Shown one piece after another: positions 53,721 through 62,737 of a stretch of DNA of 64,000 nucleotides. Under the pieces are notes generated by a model, which worked only from the letters and a program-made list of their open reading frames with translations, made no database searches and was not told the DNA's origin. Each line of letters begins with the position of its first letter. Positions within the stretch are counted from its first letter, which is position 1. A program made the translations under genes and the position numbers. The stretch spans positions 1,240,001-1,304,000 of the forward strand of contig NZ_AP025516.1 of the NCBI RefSeq assembly GCF_023169885.1, given 5' to 3'. The stretch comes from Desulfofustis limnaeus. GTDB taxonomy: Bacteria; Desulfobacterota; Desulfobulbia; Desulfobulbales; Desulfocapsaceae.

Positions 53721-55103
53721 TCAGGGGCGGCGGTTCCAGCTGATGAGCAGAAACCGTCTGGTCGTGGCGGTGATCTTCACCGGCTCGGCGATGGCCAGCC
53801 CGGGAATGGCGACCACCATCTCCTGGTTACCGAGGATGGGGATGCGATCACGGCTGTGGACGGGGATCTTGCGATCGGAAAAATAGCGCCGGATTTTCTT
53901 GCTGCCCGGTGCGCCCAGCGGCCAGAACCGCTCTCCGGCCCGTGGCGCCCGCAGGGTCAGCGGCAGGCGGACCCGATCACCATCGACGATCAGCTCGCCC
54001 GGGCCCGGTTGCGGGTGGTGATCAAACCGGCGCAGGCTGATGGTTGCCGCCAGCGCCGGTACTTCGTACACGCCTTCCCCCGGCAGGAGTAAGGGAGGTA
54101 GCGAACTGCCCGGCGGGGAGCTGCCGCGTTGCCGGTCGCGCTGCTGGAAAACCAGGTTCGTCCCGATTTTTCGTGCCGTTATCCGTTGCGGCAGATGCAG
54201 CTCCACTCCCTGCTCCCCATGCATCAGGCAGGCGAGCAGCTGCTTGATATGTTCAGCGGTGGGACGGCAGCCGCTGTGCCAGCAGATCTTCTCCAGCAGT
54301 CGGCGCTGCAGGGCGGGGTGGAGAGCCAGTACCGGGGGGATGGCCAACTGCAGCCCTCCGGTCCGGTCGACCACCCGGTCGTAGAGGTGAGCGACCTGCT
54401 GCTCCAGGTAGTCGTCGTCGTCGCGAAACACCTCCGCCATGCTCAGCAGGGTCTTTTTGATCGCCGGGTTGAAGTCCCTTTCCAGCAGCGGCAGCAGGTC
54501 GAGGCGGACGCGGTTGCGCAGGAAGCGGCGGGAGAGGTTGCTGCTGTCGAGACAAAAGGCGATGGCCCGGGACTCGAGATAGGTGACGATCTCCTGCTTG
54601 CCGATATCGAGCAACGGACGGATCACCCGGCCGCTCTTGCGGGCCATACCGGCCAAGCCCTGCAGGCCGGTACCGCGGAGCAGCCGGATCAGCAGCTCTT
54701 CCGCCTGGTCGTCATTGGTGTGGCCGACTCCGATCAGGTCGGCGCCGATCTCCCGGCGGAGCTCTTCCAGGGCGTGATAGCGGAGGCGGCGGGCGCAGGC
54801 CTCGACCGATTCTCCACTGCCTTTTTGTTCGGCGGGCACGTCGACGACGGCGACCCGGCAGTCGATCTGCAGCCGCCGGCAGTGGTCTTGGACCAGGCGT
54901 TGCTCTTGTTCGCTCTCACCGGGGCGCAGCCGATGATCCACGTGGACGGCGCTGAGCCGGCAGCCTCCCGCCGTCTCGGCCAGCAGATGAAGCAGACCGA
55001 CCGAATCGGCCCCGCCGGAGACGGCGACGAGGATATGGTCGCCGTCCTTAACCAGGCGGTGGCGCCGCAATCCGTGCTGGAACCGACGGGTCAGTGAGGT
55101 CAT
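53721..55103 (-). CDS. tilS: tRNA(Ile)-lysidine synthase
   Basis: TilS converts C34 of the CAU-anticodon tRNA-Ile to lysidine, which makes it read AUA. The 460-residue protein has the PP-loop VAVSGGADSVGLLHLL and GHTNDDQAEELLIRLLRGTG, a central helical domain and a C-terminal TilS domain (SKKIRRYFSDRKIP). AGGGGC lies six bases before the ATG at 55103; the open frame runs 101 codons further without support. It ends 14 bases from the convergent selB gene. Confidence 0.95.
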   Translation of the reverse strand: MTSLTRRFQHGLRRHRLVKDGDHILVAVSGGADSVGLLHLLAETAGGCRLSAVHVDHRLRPGESEQEQRLVQDHCRRLQIDCRVAVVDVPAEQKGSGESVEACARRLRYHALEELRREIGADLIGVGHTNDDQAEELLIRLLRGTGLQGLAGMARKSGRVIRPLLDIGKQEIVTYLESRAIAFCLDSSNLSRRFLRNRVRLDLLPLLERDFNPAIKKTLLSMAEVFRDDDDYLEQQVAHLYDRVVDRTGGLQLAIPPVLALHPALQRRLLEKICWHSGCRPTAEHIKQLLACLMHGEQGVELHLPQRITARKIGTNLVFQQRDRQRGSSPPGSSLPPLLLPGEGVYEVPALAATISLRRFDHHPQPGPGELIVDGDRVRLPLTLRAPRAGERFWPLGAPGSKKIRRYFSDRKIPVHSRDRIPILGNQEMVVAIPGLAIAEPVKITATTRRFLLISWNRRP

Positions 55104-55275
55104 GGCTGCCCCTGCGGACGGCCCGGGTAGGTGTGGTTCATGGGTGAGCGTGCGGGTGCGCTTTTTATTTGCTTTGTGCGTTACGTCTGTCGTATACCAT
55201 ACGGAAAAGGTGGCGGTCGTGCAACAGGCCTTTGCCAGCCGCCGCCGACCAGGAGCAGAAGGGAGTCGAGTACCC

Positions 55276-55677
55276 GTGTTGAAGATACTCATTGTCGAAG
55301 ACGAATTCATCAGCCGCGCCCTGCTTATGGAGATGCTGGCCGCCCACGGAGTGTGCCACGTCGCGGTCAACGGGCGAGAGGCGATAGATGTGCTGCGCCG
55401 GTCCATGCAGAGCGGCGGGGGCTATGACTTGGTCTGTCTGGATATCATGATGCCGGAGATGGATGGCCAGGAAGTGCTCACCGAGATCAGGAACATGGAA
55501 CGGGAGTTCGGGTTGTCCGGGCGCCGGGCCACCAAGGTGATCATGACCACCGCCCTGACCGACTCGCAAAGCATCATGAAGGCCTTTACCGAAGGGTGCT
55601 GTGAAGCCTATCTGACCAAACCGATCGATCGTTCGAAGCTGCAGGCGACTCTGCAGGACCTGAATCTCATCCCCTGA
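55276..55677 (+). CDS. CheY-like single-domain response regulator
   Basis: The 133-residue receiver domain has the acidic pocket ILIVEDEF, phospho-acceptor Asp56 (CLDIMMPEMDG), Thr in MTTALTD and Lys115 (YLTKPID). There is no output domain. The GTG at 55276 is chosen because the domain starts there and AAGGGAG lies about ten bases upstream; the longer frame is not receiver-like. The Hpt gene follows eight bases later, so the pair is probably a phosphorelay segment. Confidence 0.88.
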   Translation: MLKILIVEDEFISRALLMEMLAAHGVCHVAVNGREAIDVLRRSMQSGGGYDLVCLDIMMPEMDGQEVLTEIRNMEREFGLSGRRATKVIMTTALTDSQSIMKAFTEGCCEAYLTKPIDRSKLQATLQDLNLIP

Positions 55678-55685
55678 CGCGTACC

Positions 55686-56018
55686 ATGGCCGATCAGCAG
55701 CGACGGGAACAGATCAAAACCTATCTCCGGGACCAGTTCAACCTCTCTGCCGACCAGATCGACGGGATGATCCCCGGCTTCATCACTTCCCTGGCCGACC
55801 ACCTGGCCAAGCTGGAAGCGGCCTTTGCCGACCACGACCTCCCGGGTGTGGGCAAGGCCGCGCATACCATCAAGGGGGCTCTGCTCAACCTCGGCCTGCA
55901 CGATTGCGCCGATCTTGCCTATGAGCTGGAAAAAAAAGGTAAGAAACAGCAGGCTGACGAAGAGTTCGAGCGACTCTTCACGGTCCTGCGCGAAAGGTTG
56001 CGGCCCTACCTCGCCTGA
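55686..56018 (+). CDS. Hpt-domain phosphotransfer protein
   Basis: The 110-residue all-helical protein carries His60 in AAHTIKGALLNLG, the phospho-accepting motif of Hpt domains. It consists of little more than this domain. Its place next to a lone receiver suggests they exchange phosphate. The nearest kinase is the hybrid one at 58799, about 2.8 kb away; a link is inference. Confidence 0.9.
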   Translation: MADQQRREQIKTYLRDQFNLSADQIDGMIPGFITSLADHLAKLEAAFADHDLPGVGKAAHTIKGALLNLGLHDCADLAYELEKKGKKQQADEEFERLFTVLRERLRPYLA

Positions 56019-56045
56019 CCCTCACTCTCCTCGTTTTTGCCGCTG

Positions 56046-57518
56046 TCAACCGCACGCGTCGCTGCCGCGACGCCGCTGCAGGATCTCCAGCAGCCGCTGG
56101 TGAATATGGTCAAAGCCGCCGTTGGAGAGGATGGCGATCACGTCGCCCGGGCGGGCCTCCTGTTCAAGCCAGGCCAGGATGGTCTCGGTGTCGGCACAGG
56201 CCGTGGCCGGCACACCGTGGTTGCCGATGTCCGCGGCGAGCCGGTCGGCCGCTAGCCGGTCGTCACGATCGCTGCTCTTGAGCACCGGCGGCTCCTTGAT
56301 GATCGCCAGATCGGCGGCGTCAAACGAGGAAGCGTATGCCTCCTGGAACAGCGACCGGCGCGAGGTGTTGGATCGTGGCTCGAAGACCGCGATCAGCCGC
56401 TGGCCCGCATAGGCCTGGCGCAGGGCTCTGAGGGTCTCGCGGACGGCGGTCGGGTGATGCGCGAAATCGTCGATAACGGTTATCCCGTCGACCGTGCCGC
56501 GGACCTCCTGACGCCGTCTGACACCTCTGAAGGCGGCCAGGCTGCGGCCCAGCGCGGACTGATCGAAGCCGAGCCGATGCAGGACCGCTGCCACCGCCAC
56601 GGCATTGAGGCAGTTGTGCAACCCCGGCTGGCCGATGCTCAGTCGGGTAAACGCTTGGCCCTGCCGCTCCAGCGAGAAGGAGCTGCGTTCTCGGCCGATG
56701 TCCAGCTCGGTAAGACGCCAGTGGCGGCCGATCGAGCAACCGTATCCCTGGACCGGGCAGGGGGCGTCCCGGACCACGTCGGCGACCTGCTCGTCGTCCA
56801 GGTTGGCGACCAGCAGACCGGTGGCCGGCAGCAACGCGACGAAGGCCCGGAATGAACGCTTGATGGCCTCCAGGTCGGCGAAGATGTCGGCGTGGTCGAA
56901 CTCGATCGAGGTGATGATCGCGATCTCCGGTCGATAATGGAGAAACTTCGAGCCCTTGTCGAAGAAGGCGGTATCGTATTCGTCGCCTTCGATGACGAAG
57001 AAGGGACCTGCGCCGAGGCGAAAGTTGGCGGCGAACTCTTGGACGATGCCGCCGATCATGAAACTGGGGTCGCTGCCCAGGGCGTGCAGAGCGGCGGCGA
57101 GCATCGAGGCGGTTGTCGTCTTGCCGTGGGTGCCGGCCACCACCAACGGGCACCGCTGAGCGAGAAACAGCTGCTCCAGGACCTGGGGCATGGACAGATA
57201 GGGCAGGCCGAGCCTGACCAGCGCCTGGGCTTCCGGGTTGTCACGGCTGATGACATTGCCGACCACCACCAGGTCCGGTCGCCCGGCCAGGTTGTCCGGC
57301 CGGTAGCCGGTGCAGATAGGAATGCCCAGTCTGGCCAGCAGGTCGGACATGGGCGGGTAGAGCGGATTGTCCGAGCCGCTGACCCGGTAGCCGCGCTGGA
57401 CGAGCATACCGGCCAGGGCGGCCATCGCCGTACCGCCGACGCCCATCAGGTGGATCGATTCGATCCGGTCGGGCAGCCGGTTCAGGGCGGGATCGAGGTC
57501 GAGCAGTGGATCACTCAT
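56046..57518 (-). CDS. mpl: UDP-MurNAc:tripeptide ligase Mpl
   Basis: Mpl joins recycled L-Ala-gamma-D-Glu-meso-DAP tripeptide to UDP-MurNAc. The 490-residue Mur ligase has the N-terminal Rossmann domain HLMGVGGTAMAALAGML, the ATP loop AGTHGKTTTASM (129-136), EGDEYDTAFFDKGSKF (the mark that separates Mpl from MurC) and FEPRSNTSRR, also Mpl-specific. It overlaps the small upstream gene by eight bases. With the NamZ/AmgK/MurU-like genes it points to active peptidoglycan recycling. Confidence 0.95.
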   Translation of the reverse strand: MSDPLLDLDPALNRLPDRIESIHLMGVGGTAMAALAGMLVQRGYRVSGSDNPLYPPMSDLLARLGIPICTGYRPDNLAGRPDLVVVGNVISRDNPEAQALVRLGLPYLSMPQVLEQLFLAQRCPLVVAGTHGKTTTASMLAAALHALGSDPSFMIGGIVQEFAANFRLGAGPFFVIEGDEYDTAFFDKGSKFLHYRPEIAIITSIEFDHADIFADLEAIKRSFRAFVALLPATGLLVANLDDEQVADVVRDAPCPVQGYGCSIGRHWRLTELDIGRERSSFSLERQGQAFTRLSIGQPGLHNCLNAVAVAAVLHRLGFDQSALGRSLAAFRGVRRRQEVRGTVDGITVIDDFAHHPTAVRETLRALRQAYAGQRLIAVFEPRSNTSRRSLFQEAYASSFDAADLAIIKEPPVLKSSDRDDRLAADRLAADIGNHGVPATACADTETILAWLEQEARPGDVIAILSNGGFDHIHQRLLEILQRRRGSDACG

Positions 57519-57702
57519 GTCGCGGCACGGCCTCGTCGACGGTTCGGTAGATGGCCTTGAAGGTCTCGTCGAAGGTGGACGGCGTCAGACGACCCACCTC
57601 GATGAATTTGACGGCGATCTCTTTGGCGATCTTGAGGATGGTGTCGTCGCTGACCCCCTGGCCGGCGCGTGGTTGTTCCTGGCGGTTGTTCGGTTGGCCC
57701 AT
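57511..57702 (-). CDS. Small conserved-looking protein upstream of mpl
   Basis: The 63-residue protein has a disordered head (GQPNNRQEQPRAGQG) and an amphipathic helical body, DDTILKIAKEIAVKFIEVGR followed by LTPSTFDETFKAIYRTV. A perfect AGGAGG lies seven bases before the ATG, and its end overlaps mpl by eight bases, so it is translated with mpl. I do not know a function. Confidence 0.75.
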   Translation of the reverse strand: MGQPNNRQEQPRAGQGVSDDTILKIAKEIAVKFIEVGRLTPSTFDETFKAIYRTVDEAVPRHE

Positions 57703-57805
57703 CGGGTGCCTCCTGGTCGAATGGGGCGGGCGAAAGCGGCGCAGGGTACGCCGCCTTGGTCTTCATCTGCCGGTAAGAGTTGTACGTATCGTGGACGGCG
57801 GACGA

Positions 57806-57918
57806 AAAAGCGCCTCTGCTGCCGGAAGAAGGCCAATTCGTCACAGTGCAGCAGAGGCGGGCGCCGACGAGAAGAACCGGCCAAGCCCTCCCCGTGGAAT
57901 ATCGTCTTTTTCGCTTGT
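57806..57918 (-). ncRNA. Candidate terminated leader or small RNA upstream of the mpl operon
   Basis: A consensus-like minus-strand promoter (57925-57953) and a strong intrinsic terminator (57811-57859 plus T-run) bracket about 113 bases with no open frame. The product would be either a small RNA or an attenuated leader for the mpl operon 100 bases downstream. I could not match it to a known riboswitch class by eye. Confidence 0.4.
57811..57859 (-). terminator. Strong intrinsic terminator
   Basis: A perfect 12-base-pair stem (57811-57822 with 57848-57859) and a 25-base loop are followed on the minus strand by CTTTTTCGTC. It is the clearest intrinsic terminator in the window, yet no minus-strand gene lies upstream of it. 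Confidence 0.75.
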
Positions 57919-57924
57919 GCCACT

Positions 57925-57953
57925 GTTATAAACCAGGCGGGCGGTCGATGCAA
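57925..57953 (-). promoter_or_regulatory. Promoter candidate for the terminated leader/mpl operon
   Basis: TTGCAT (57948-57953) and TATAAC (57925-57930) on the minus strand are 17 bases apart, just upstream of the terminated RNA. Confidence 0.45.
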
Positions 57954-57971
57954 CGAGATCCTCGGTGTCGC

Positions 57972-58007
57972 TTGCCTTGTCCGTGATTATGATCTATTAT
58001 CGATAAT
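57972..58007 (+). promoter_or_regulatory. Promoter and autoregulatory operator candidate of the GntR gene
   Basis: TTGCCT (57972-57977) and TATTAT (57995-58000) are 17 bases apart. The perfect palindrome ATTATCGATAAT (57996-58007) overlaps the -10, as an autorepressor site would. AAGGAGG follows at 58014-58020. Confidence 0.5.
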
Positions 58008-58024
58008 CAATAGAAGGAGGAGCC

Positions 58025-58672
58025 ATGGCGACCCAGGTTGTTCGTAAGAGTCTGAAGGACCAGATCAAGACCATTCTCATCGAGCGCATCGTCACCGGCC
58101 GGTTGCAGCCGGGGGACCGGATCAAGGAGCTGCAGGTGGCCCGGGAGCTGGGGACCAGCCAGGCCCCGGTGCGAGAGGCGATCCGCTGCCTGGAGACGCT
58201 CGGTTACGTCGATCACACGCCGCACGTGGGAGCGATGGTCAAGTCCTTTGATCGCCGGGAGGTGGAAGAGGCGTATCAGGTCAGGGAGGCGGTGGAGGTC
58301 TATGCGCTCACCCGACTCGGCCACTCCCGGGACAAACTGCTCGCCGTTCTATCCACCTGTCTGGAGGAGATGGAGAAAGGCATCGCCGAGCGCGAGTTTC
58401 AGCGTTTCACCGCAGCGGACAACCTGTTTCACCGGACCATCGTCGAAGCCTCCGGCAACCAGACCATGATCCGCGTCTGGGATTCCCTGAAGATCCAGGT
58501 GCAGGTGGTGGCCACCGTGGTGGAGGCGGCCATGCCGCTCGATGTCATCTACCGGATGCACCCGCCGATCATCGAGGCGCTGCGCGGTGAAGCGGACGAC
58601 CGGGCGGCGCATCTGCTGGCCGATCACTATCAGACCATCGGCACCTTCTGGCGACAGCGCAGCGACGACTGA
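58025..58672 (+). CDS. GntR-family regulator, FCD subfamily
   Basis: The 215-residue regulator has an N-terminal winged helix (PGDRIKELQVARELGTSQAPV followed by REAIRCLE is the family core) and a C-terminal all-helical FCD domain. That domain offers Asp/His residues for a metal and a small carboxylate ligand (DNLFHRTIVEASGN, HPPIIEALRG). Members often sense organic acids. The ATG lies four bases behind AAGGAGG. No metabolic operon is attached, so its targets are unknown apart from probable self-control. Confidence 0.92.
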   Translation: MATQVVRKSLKDQIKTILIERIVTGRLQPGDRIKELQVARELGTSQAPVREAIRCLETLGYVDHTPHVGAMVKSFDRREVEEAYQVREAVEVYALTRLGHSRDKLLAVLSTCLEEMEKGIAEREFQRFTAADNLFHRTIVEASGNQTMIRVWDSLKIQVQVVATVVEAAMPLDVIYRMHPPIIEALRGEADDRAAHLLADHYQTIGTFWRQRSDD

Positions 58673-58798
58673 CGACTGCCGCTCAGACAAATCCAATCGT
58701 TTCTTGTTGCTTTCTTGCCAGAAAGAAGTGCTTGTGATAGAGCTTGATAGACATGGTTTCGCATCTCGGATCGGACAAAGGAGCTTGCAAGCGGCGAC

Positions 58799-61273
58799 GT
58801 GGTTCTCGATCTCATCAAAAATATCGCTCTACTCGTCACCTTGGCGGTCGGGCTCCGTTTCCTCGGCTATCGGCTGGAGCATCAACGTATCGTCTTTCTG
58901 ATTCTGGCCGGGATCCTCTTCGGCTTGGTCGGTGTCGTCGGCATGATGACCCCGCTCACCTTCGCCCCGGGCGTCATTTACGATGGCCGCTCCATCGTGT
59001 TGAGCCTGGCCGGCCTCTTCGGCGGGCCGGTGGTTGCCGCCATCGCCGCTCCGATCTGTGCGGCTTACCGGCTCGAGCTTGGCGGTCCGGGCGCGTTGCC
59101 GGGAGTGGGGGTGATCGTCGAGGCGGCCGCCCTGGGCGTGGCGCTCTACTATCTGCGCCGCCAAGATGAGCGGTGGGTCAGCCCGCTGAGCTTGCTGCTG
59201 TTCGGCATCCTGGTCCATCTCCTGATGTTGGGGCTGCAGCTGCTCATCCCGGGGGTCGGGTTGGCGATCGTGCGCCAGATCGGGCCGACCGTTCTGCTCT
59301 TCTTCCCCGTCGCCTTTTTGTTGATCGCCCAGATTTTTCTCGAGGTGGAGCGCCGCCGCAGCGCCGAAAAGCAGATCAAGCAGAGTGAGGAGTATTACCG
59401 GAGCCTGTTCGAGAACAACCAGATACCGATGCTGATCGTCGATCCGGAGCAGGTCGCGATCAACGATGCCAACCCGGCGGCGGCCGAATTCTACGGCTGG
59501 ACGCAGGAGGAACTGCGGAGCATGGATCTGGCGCCACTTACCGGTCGGTCGCCGGAGGAGGTGCGCGAGACCGTGCGCACGGTGCGAGACAACGGCCGTA
59601 ACCGGACCTTTGCCAGTCATCGCCGGGCCGACGGCCAGCAACGCCACGTGGAGGTGTTCAGCGGGCCCATCCGGGTGCGCGGCAGGGATCTGCTCTACCT
59701 GTTGGTGGTCGATATCTCCGAGCGCCGGGAGGCCGAGGAGGCGCTGCGTCACAGCGAAGCCAAACAGCGGGCGATGATCCAGGCCTCACCCATGGCCATT
59801 ATCAGTATCAACCGAGACAGCCGGGTATTGTCCTGGAACCGTGCGGCCGAGACGATTTTCGGCTGGACGACCGAAGAGGTGGTGGACCGGCCGTTGCCCT
59901 TGTCCCTGTTCGGGTCACCGGAGGAGTTCACGGAGGCCAGCCGCCGGGTGTTTTCCGGTGAACGGATGGTGCAGAAGGAGTTCGTGCGCCACCGCAAAGA
60001 CGGCACCACGATCGACGTGAGCGTCTCGGCAGCCCCGGTGCGCAGCCCTGACGGCCGCATCGATGCGATCGTCGCGTTGATCGAGGACATTTCCCAGCGC
60101 AAGCAGACGGAGCGGAATCACGAGAAGCTCGAACAGCAATTGTTACAGGCCCGGAAGATGGAGGCGGTCGGCCAGTTGGCCGGCGGCGTGGCCCACGATT
60201 TCAACAACCTGCTACAGGTCATCATCGGCCATGGCGAGATGATGGCCGACGAGCGGACGATGCCGAGGAACCTGCATGACAACCTCGAGCAATTGTTGAA
60301 TGCGGCGCAGCGGGCCGCCGGGTTGGTTCGGCAACTGCTCGCCTTCAGTCGTCGGCAGGTGCTGGAGATGCAGGACCTCGATTTGAACACAGTGATCGGC
60401 GAGTGCCTGAAGATGGCTCGCCGGGTGATCGGCGAGATGATCACGGTGGTGCCGGTGTACGGCCATAACCTGGCCACCATCCGGGCCGATCGCAACCAGT
60501 TGGAGCAGATTCTGCTCAATCTGCTGATCAATGCCCGCGACGCCATGCCCAACGGCGGGACGATCACCGTTGAGACGGAAAACGTGCTGATCGATGAATC
60601 CTATCGGCAACAGCACCCCTATGCCCGGACCGGCCGCTATGTGCTGCTCAGTGTCATTGACACCGGTTACGGCATGGATGAGGAGACGCGCAACCGGGTC
60701 TTCGAACCGTTCTTCACCACCAAGGGGCTGGGCCGCGGCACCGGCCTGGGGCTGGCCACCGTCTACGGCTTGGTGCGGCAGCACGACGGGTTGATCCACG
60801 TCTACAGTGAATTAGAAAAAGGCACCAGCTTCAAGATCTACCTGCCGGCCGTGGAGCGGAGCGCTGCGGCGGTGGGCGATAAGATCCAAGGGGCGGTGGT
60901 GGGGGGCAGCGAGACCATTCTGGTGGCCGAGGATGAAGTCCAGGTGCTGAAATTGACCGCCACCATCCTCGAGCATGCCGGGTACCGGGTCTTGACCGCC
61001 GGCGACGGCGAGGAGGCCCTGGCCCTTTTTCGCCGCAACCCGGATGCCATCGATCTCGTCCTGCTCGACGTCATCATGCCGAAACTGGGCGGTTTTGCCG
61101 TCTATGAACAGATGAAGGCCCTGCGCCGGGACGTCCGCGTCATCTTCACCAGCGGCTACAGCATCAACGCCATTCACACCGATTTCGTTCTCTACGAAGG
61201 GTTGCAGCTGATCCAAAAGCCGTGTGGACGAGAAGATCTGCTGCGCAAGATCAGGTCCGTTCTGGACGCGTGA
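58799..61273 (+). CDS. Hybrid sensor histidine kinase with 5TM-LYT and two PAS domains
   Basis: The 824-residue membrane kinase begins with five or six helices (about 1-190) of the 5TM_5TMR_LYT type. Two PAS domains follow (about 200-315 and 325-440), then HisKA with His466 (GGVAHDFNNLLQ), a HATPase domain (DTGYGMDEETRNR, GTGLGLATVYGLV) and a receiver with Asp757 (LLDVIMPKLGG). GTG 58799 is the only start that keeps the first helix; AAGGAG lies 15 bases upstream, with the palindrome GCTTGCAAGC between. No output regulator adjoins. The LysM-type name reflects relatives that sense cell-wall fragments, but the ligand here is unknown. Confidence 0.92.
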   Translation: MVLDLIKNIALLVTLAVGLRFLGYRLEHQRIVFLILAGILFGLVGVVGMMTPLTFAPGVIYDGRSIVLSLAGLFGGPVVAAIAAPICAAYRLELGGPGALPGVGVIVEAAALGVALYYLRRQDERWVSPLSLLLFGILVHLLMLGLQLLIPGVGLAIVRQIGPTVLLFFPVAFLLIAQIFLEVERRRSAEKQIKQSEEYYRSLFENNQIPMLIVDPEQVAINDANPAAAEFYGWTQEELRSMDLAPLTGRSPEEVRETVRTVRDNGRNRTFASHRRADGQQRHVEVFSGPIRVRGRDLLYLLVVDISERREAEEALRHSEAKQRAMIQASPMAIISINRDSRVLSWNRAAETIFGWTTEEVVDRPLPLSLFGSPEEFTEASRRVFSGERMVQKEFVRHRKDGTTIDVSVSAAPVRSPDGRIDAIVALIEDISQRKQTERNHEKLEQQLLQARKMEAVGQLAGGVAHDFNNLLQVIIGHGEMMADERTMPRNLHDNLEQLLNAAQRAAGLVRQLLAFSRRQVLEMQDLDLNTVIGECLKMARRVIGEMITVVPVYGHNLATIRADRNQLEQILLNLLINARDAMPNGGTITVETENVLIDESYRQQHPYARTGRYVLLSVIDTGYGMDEETRNRVFEPFFTTKGLGRGTGLGLATVYGLVRQHDGLIHVYSELEKGTSFKIYLPAVERSAAAVGDKIQGAVVGGSETILVAEDEVQVLKLTATILEHAGYRVLTAGDGEEALALFRRNPDAIDLVLLDVIMPKLGGFAVYEQMKALRRDVRVIFTSGYSINAIHTDFVLYEGLQLIQKPCGREDLLRKIRSVLDA

Positions 61274-61495
61274 TATCTGGACCCGATTCTTCTTGCCGTC
61301 TGTTTCCCTTTACCGTCCCGTAACGACCGGTTGTCCTCTTCCGGACGGTGTCGCCGTCGCTGCCCGTCGATCGGATCACCCGCCTGCGGCCTGTGGTTTC
61401 TTCACGTCGCGCCCTGCCGTCACCTTGCGTTTTCCCTGCTGAGGACGTATGGTAGTGCTACAATGTGGCACAAAAACGGAGCGCAGGAGAAGTCG

Positions 61496-62737
61496 ATGCA
61501 GGGAACGAGGATTGGACGGGTCTCGATTTGCTTGGCGGTATTGCTGGTCTTGGCGAGTGCCGGGTTGGCTATCCGGCCGCTGCTTGCAGATACCGGCCAG
61601 GTCCTGGAGCTGGAAGAGGCGGAACGGCTTGCGGTAGAGCGCGATCTGCCCCTGCAGGCGGCTCGGGCGAGAGCCGAGCGGTACAGGGAAGAGGCCTTGA
61701 TCGCCACCCAGTTTGCCGATCCGCAACTGGTGGCGGGGTACGAAGACGGCTACGCGATGGAGGAGTATCTGATCGGGCTGCGCCAGGAGATCCCCAGCCG
61801 GCGCAATCAGCAGACGCAAAAAACGGTGCGGCTGCACCTCCAGAGTGCTGAACAGCAGCAGGCAGAGCTGGCGGAACGGGCGGTTCGGCGCGATGTGCGG
61901 CTGGCCTGGCTGGAGGTGTGGTATCGATCCACCGCGGTACGTATCGTCGAACGCACCGGATTGATCCTCAGCGAGTTGGTCGAGGTGGCCGGCGAACGAT
62001 ACGGGGCCGGGGCCTTTTCCCAGCAGCAGGTTTTGACGATCGAGCTGGAGGAGCGGCGGCAGCGGGACCGGCTGCTCGATGCGCTGGAGCAGCGGGATGC
62101 AGCTCGGGTCGAGTTGGCTCGTTTGGTCGGCGCTGAGCCGTCGCGCCGGGACCTCCCGGAGGGGGTGCCGCAACTGCCGCAGGTCGAACCACTCGAACAG
62201 CTGCAGCAAACCCTTGGCGACCACCCAGCGGTACAGGCGCTCCAAGAGCGGGTGCGGGCGGCAAGCCAGGAGGCGGAGCTGGCCGGCCGCGCCTACAACG
62301 GCTTCATGGTTGATCTGCTCTACAGCCGCAACAACCTGGAACAAGACCGGGTCGGACTGATGTTCAGCGTACCGCTGCCCCTCGCCCCCGGTCAGCGCCA
62401 GGATCGCCGCGCCGCCGCCGGAGAACATCAGGCGGAATCGATGCGCCTGGAACGCGACAACCTCCTGCGCACCCTCATGAGCGACACGGAGATCCTGCAG
62501 CAACGCTTGGATCGTCTCGGTCAGAGGCTGAAACTATCGGCCGACGCCATCCTGCCCCATGCGGAACTGGTAACGGAGGCGGTCACCGCCGGCTACCAGT
62601 ACAGTACCGATGATTTCTTCAGCGTCCTGCGCTCGGTGCTGCTCCAACTCGAAAGCCGGCTCAGCCACGCCCGGCTACAGGCCGATCACGCCGGAACCCA
62701 GGCGCAATTGCTCTACTATCAGGTCCACGAGTCATGA
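61496..62737 (+). CDS. TolC-family outer-membrane efflux protein
   Basis: The 413-residue protein has a signal peptide (cleavage near residue 31) and two OEP repeats of long coiled-coil helices rich in Gln, Arg and Glu, forming the periplasmic tunnel of a trimeric channel. The group is CusC/CzcC-like. AGGAG lies six bases before the ATG; the longer open frame is not supported. TACAAT at 61459-61464 is a possible -10. Its stop overlaps the adaptor start as ATGA, so the two are coupled. Confidence 0.9.
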   Translation: MQGTRIGRVSICLAVLLVLASAGLAIRPLLADTGQVLELEEAERLAVERDLPLQAARARAERYREEALIATQFADPQLVAGYEDGYAMEEYLIGLRQEIPSRRNQQTQKTVRLHLQSAEQQQAELAERAVRRDVRLAWLEVWYRSTAVRIVERTGLILSELVEVAGERYGAGAFSQQQVLTIELEERRQRDRLLDALEQRDAARVELARLVGAEPSRRDLPEGVPQLPQVEPLEQLQQTLGDHPAVQALQERVRAASQEAELAGRAYNGFMVDLLYSRNNLEQDRVGLMFSVPLPLAPGQRQDRRAAAGEHQAESMRLERDNLLRTLMSDTEILQQRLDRLGQRLKLSADAILPHAELVTEAVTAGYQYSTDDFFSVLRSVLLQLESRLSHARLQADHAGTQAQLLYYQVHES

